Assembly (NCBI GenBank): GCA_030323885.1
Contig: CM059186.1
Coordinates: 154,599,064 to 154,663,063, forward strand
Source: Branchipolynoe longqiensis
Lineage: Eukaryota > Annelida > Polychaeta > Phyllodocida > Polynoidae
Length of the DNA: 64,000 nucleotides
Reading direction: 5' to 3'
The notes beneath the pieces are model-generated. The model was given only the letters and a program-made list of their open reading frames with translations. It was not told where the DNA came from and did not search any database. Numbering within the stretch: position 1 is the first letter of the stretch; the number at the start of each line of letters is the position of its first letter. Made by a program: the position numbers and the translations under genes. Below, in pieces: positions 62,765-64,000 of this stretch.

Positions 62765-63446
62765 ACATCCATATATGGACAGTCCTTCCTGTCCTGCGCG
62801 CTTGGGTTAGATCACTTCCGGCATCTGCTGTGACTCTAGCCTTTCACGGACATACACACACATGAAGCCAGCTCACATTCAGAAGGCATCCTGTAAGAAG
62901 TTTAGATTCTGCAGACATGCATTTGTTGTCTCCTGTGTGGGTTTGTGGGTTTGTGGGTTTTGTTGGGTGGTTTAGTTTGGAATCGGTGAGACAGAGCGCC
63001 TTTCGGAACATGTATTGTGCCTCAGACTCAGCCATAATTCACGTCGGAATGTACCCCCCCCCCCGACACATATCCATCTACATGTACATGCACATGCATG
63101 CACACATACCCACATATACCCACATATACCCACACGCACACCTACACACAGATAAACATACACGTATACATATACAACACTTATAGTACACATGTACCCA
63201 TTCACCTAGCCACATATACACACACATATATATATATATACCCACATACACACATAAAGACATGCACGCATACGCACATACACACACTCATTTTCACATA
63301 CACACGTCGACATCCCACAGGATGCTTTCTGAATCTGAGTTTCCCACATGTGTGTGTATGTGAATGAAAGGCTAAAATCGCAGCAGATACCGGATGTGAT
63401 TTAACTCAAGTGTGCAGGACAGGAAGGACTGTCCATACATGGATGT
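62765..63446. mobile_element. Fold-back element with about 130-bp arms
   Basis: The left arm (62765-62894: TATGGACAGTCCTTCCTGTC ... GGCATCCTGT) is the inverse of 63318-63446 (ACAGGATGC ... GACAGGAAGGACTGTCCATA). Identity is roughly 80% by eye, with small indels. The interior (62895-63317) contains a GTGGGTTT tandem piece, a unique stretch and a CA array. No coding content is recognised. Confidence 0.85.
63065..63300. repeat. CA-rich array inside the fold-back element
   Basis: CACATACCCACATATACCCA-type and ACACAT units. Confidence 0.92.
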
Positions 63447-63519
63447 ACACACCTACACACACATTCACACATTCACGCACATGCACACAGTTACATACAC
63501 ACAGATGCAAACACACACG

Positions 63520-63597
63520 TACAAGTCCCGCCGTCCTGATATGACCTAAGATGTTACTAGGACGTAAAGCAAGAAACAACAACAACATACAAGTCCC
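63520..63597 (+). mobile_element. Tail-only micro-SINE, perfect 10-bp TSD
   Basis: The 58-bp insert (63530-63587) holds the hairpin tail (CCGTCCTGATATGACCTAAG ... CTAGGACG) and TAAAGCAAGAAACAACAACA. TACAAGTCCC occurs at 63520-63529 and 63588-63597. Confidence 0.93.
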
Positions 63598-63790
63598 CAT
63601 TTATCGCCCTCATCGGTCATCATCGTCAGCCAATGTAGGTCGGCAGTCGGATAAGAAGCAGTGTTCGTTGTAGATCAATTATATCCGGCAGTCAGTGCCG
63701 GCAGCCCGCACCACCACCCCACGTGACACGCCCACTAATCACCCCCACACACACCCACACACACACCCGCCCACACACCCACACACACAC

Positions 63791-63978
63791 AGGACTGGTT
63801 GACTCAGTGTCAGGATAATGTGACTGAGTGGGATATTAAGTCATGGTGCTGGCGGCCTGGTCTCCCAGTGGAGCAGAACTTTAAAGTCGCCATGATTTCA
63901 CACTGTCACAAGTCGGTACCCATCCTGATATGACCTTAGATGTTGCCATAACATAAAACCCTAGCAACCAACCTTTCT
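63791..63978 (+). mobile_element. SINE-A copy, 5'-truncated
   Basis: It starts in the body at AGGACTGGTTGACTCAGTG and runs through the tail (CCCATCCTGATATGACC ... GTTGCCATAACATAAAACCC) to CAACCAACC. Confidence 0.9.
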
Positions 63979-64000
63979 GTCGTCAGTAAAGATGGGAATG

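Noticed and set aside
62027..62833. Proline/arginine-rich frame of 268 codons
   Set aside because: It lies almost wholly in a GC-rich pentamer array and has no domain or start context.

Overview
This 64 kb window is eukaryotic, repeat-dominated DNA. I find no host protein-coding gene that I can name, no rRNA, no functional tRNA gene and nothing prokaryotic. The best taxonomic clue is a SINE at about 17755-17998. Its central block (GTGCATATAAAAGACCCC ... CTTGCTGC) and its AATAAAAC-rich 3' end match, from memory, a repeat very common in bivalve and gastropod genomes. I therefore take the source to be a mollusc; this is inference and no search was run.

Layout. Positions 1-9 kb hold SINE copies, long simple-sequence arrays (CA-rich at 3.5-4.3 kb, a 19-bp minisatellite at 4.8-6.05 kb, a TGATGCATG array at 6.4-7.2 kb), a CpG-rich island (7.4-7.87 kb) and an 84-bp satellite. 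Positions 9-23 kb hold two related MITE families, many SINE copies, a (CCCACCA)-type array, C-rich arrays, a perfect 64-bp palindrome and a pyrimidine-rich block. Positions 23-31 kb hold the decayed 3' ends of several non-LTR retrotransposons, partly nested with a 355-bp MITE, and a broken Ty3/gypsy pol fragment. Positions 31-41 kb are mostly SINEs, two larger MITEs and a 122-bp satellite.

The standout element is at about 41270-46727: an apparently intact DIRS-type tyrosine-recombinase retrotransposon on the minus strand, with gag-like, RT/RNase H and recombinase ORFs, inverted terminal repeats, and an internal complementary region matching both termini exactly. Positions 47-64 kb hold more TA-inserted MITEs, a 1-kb TAGTTGTTGG array, a MITE whose empty site is present as a paralogous copy 1 kb away, CA/GT arrays, a CGG-rich heptamer array, a GC-rich pentamer array and a 680-bp fold-back element.

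One tRNA-derived SINE family links much of the window, with roughly 30 copies or fragments on both strands. Its 3' end forms a short hairpin (CGTCCTG ... CAGGACG). Three insertions only 49-61 bp long carry little more than this tail and are each flanked by perfect 10-12 bp target-site duplications, so the tail alone has been mobilised repeatedly. Between the arrays lie short GC-rich, TAAT-containing islands of unique sequence that look more like regulatory DNA than genes. Family labels such as SINE-A or MITE-1 are mine, for this window only.
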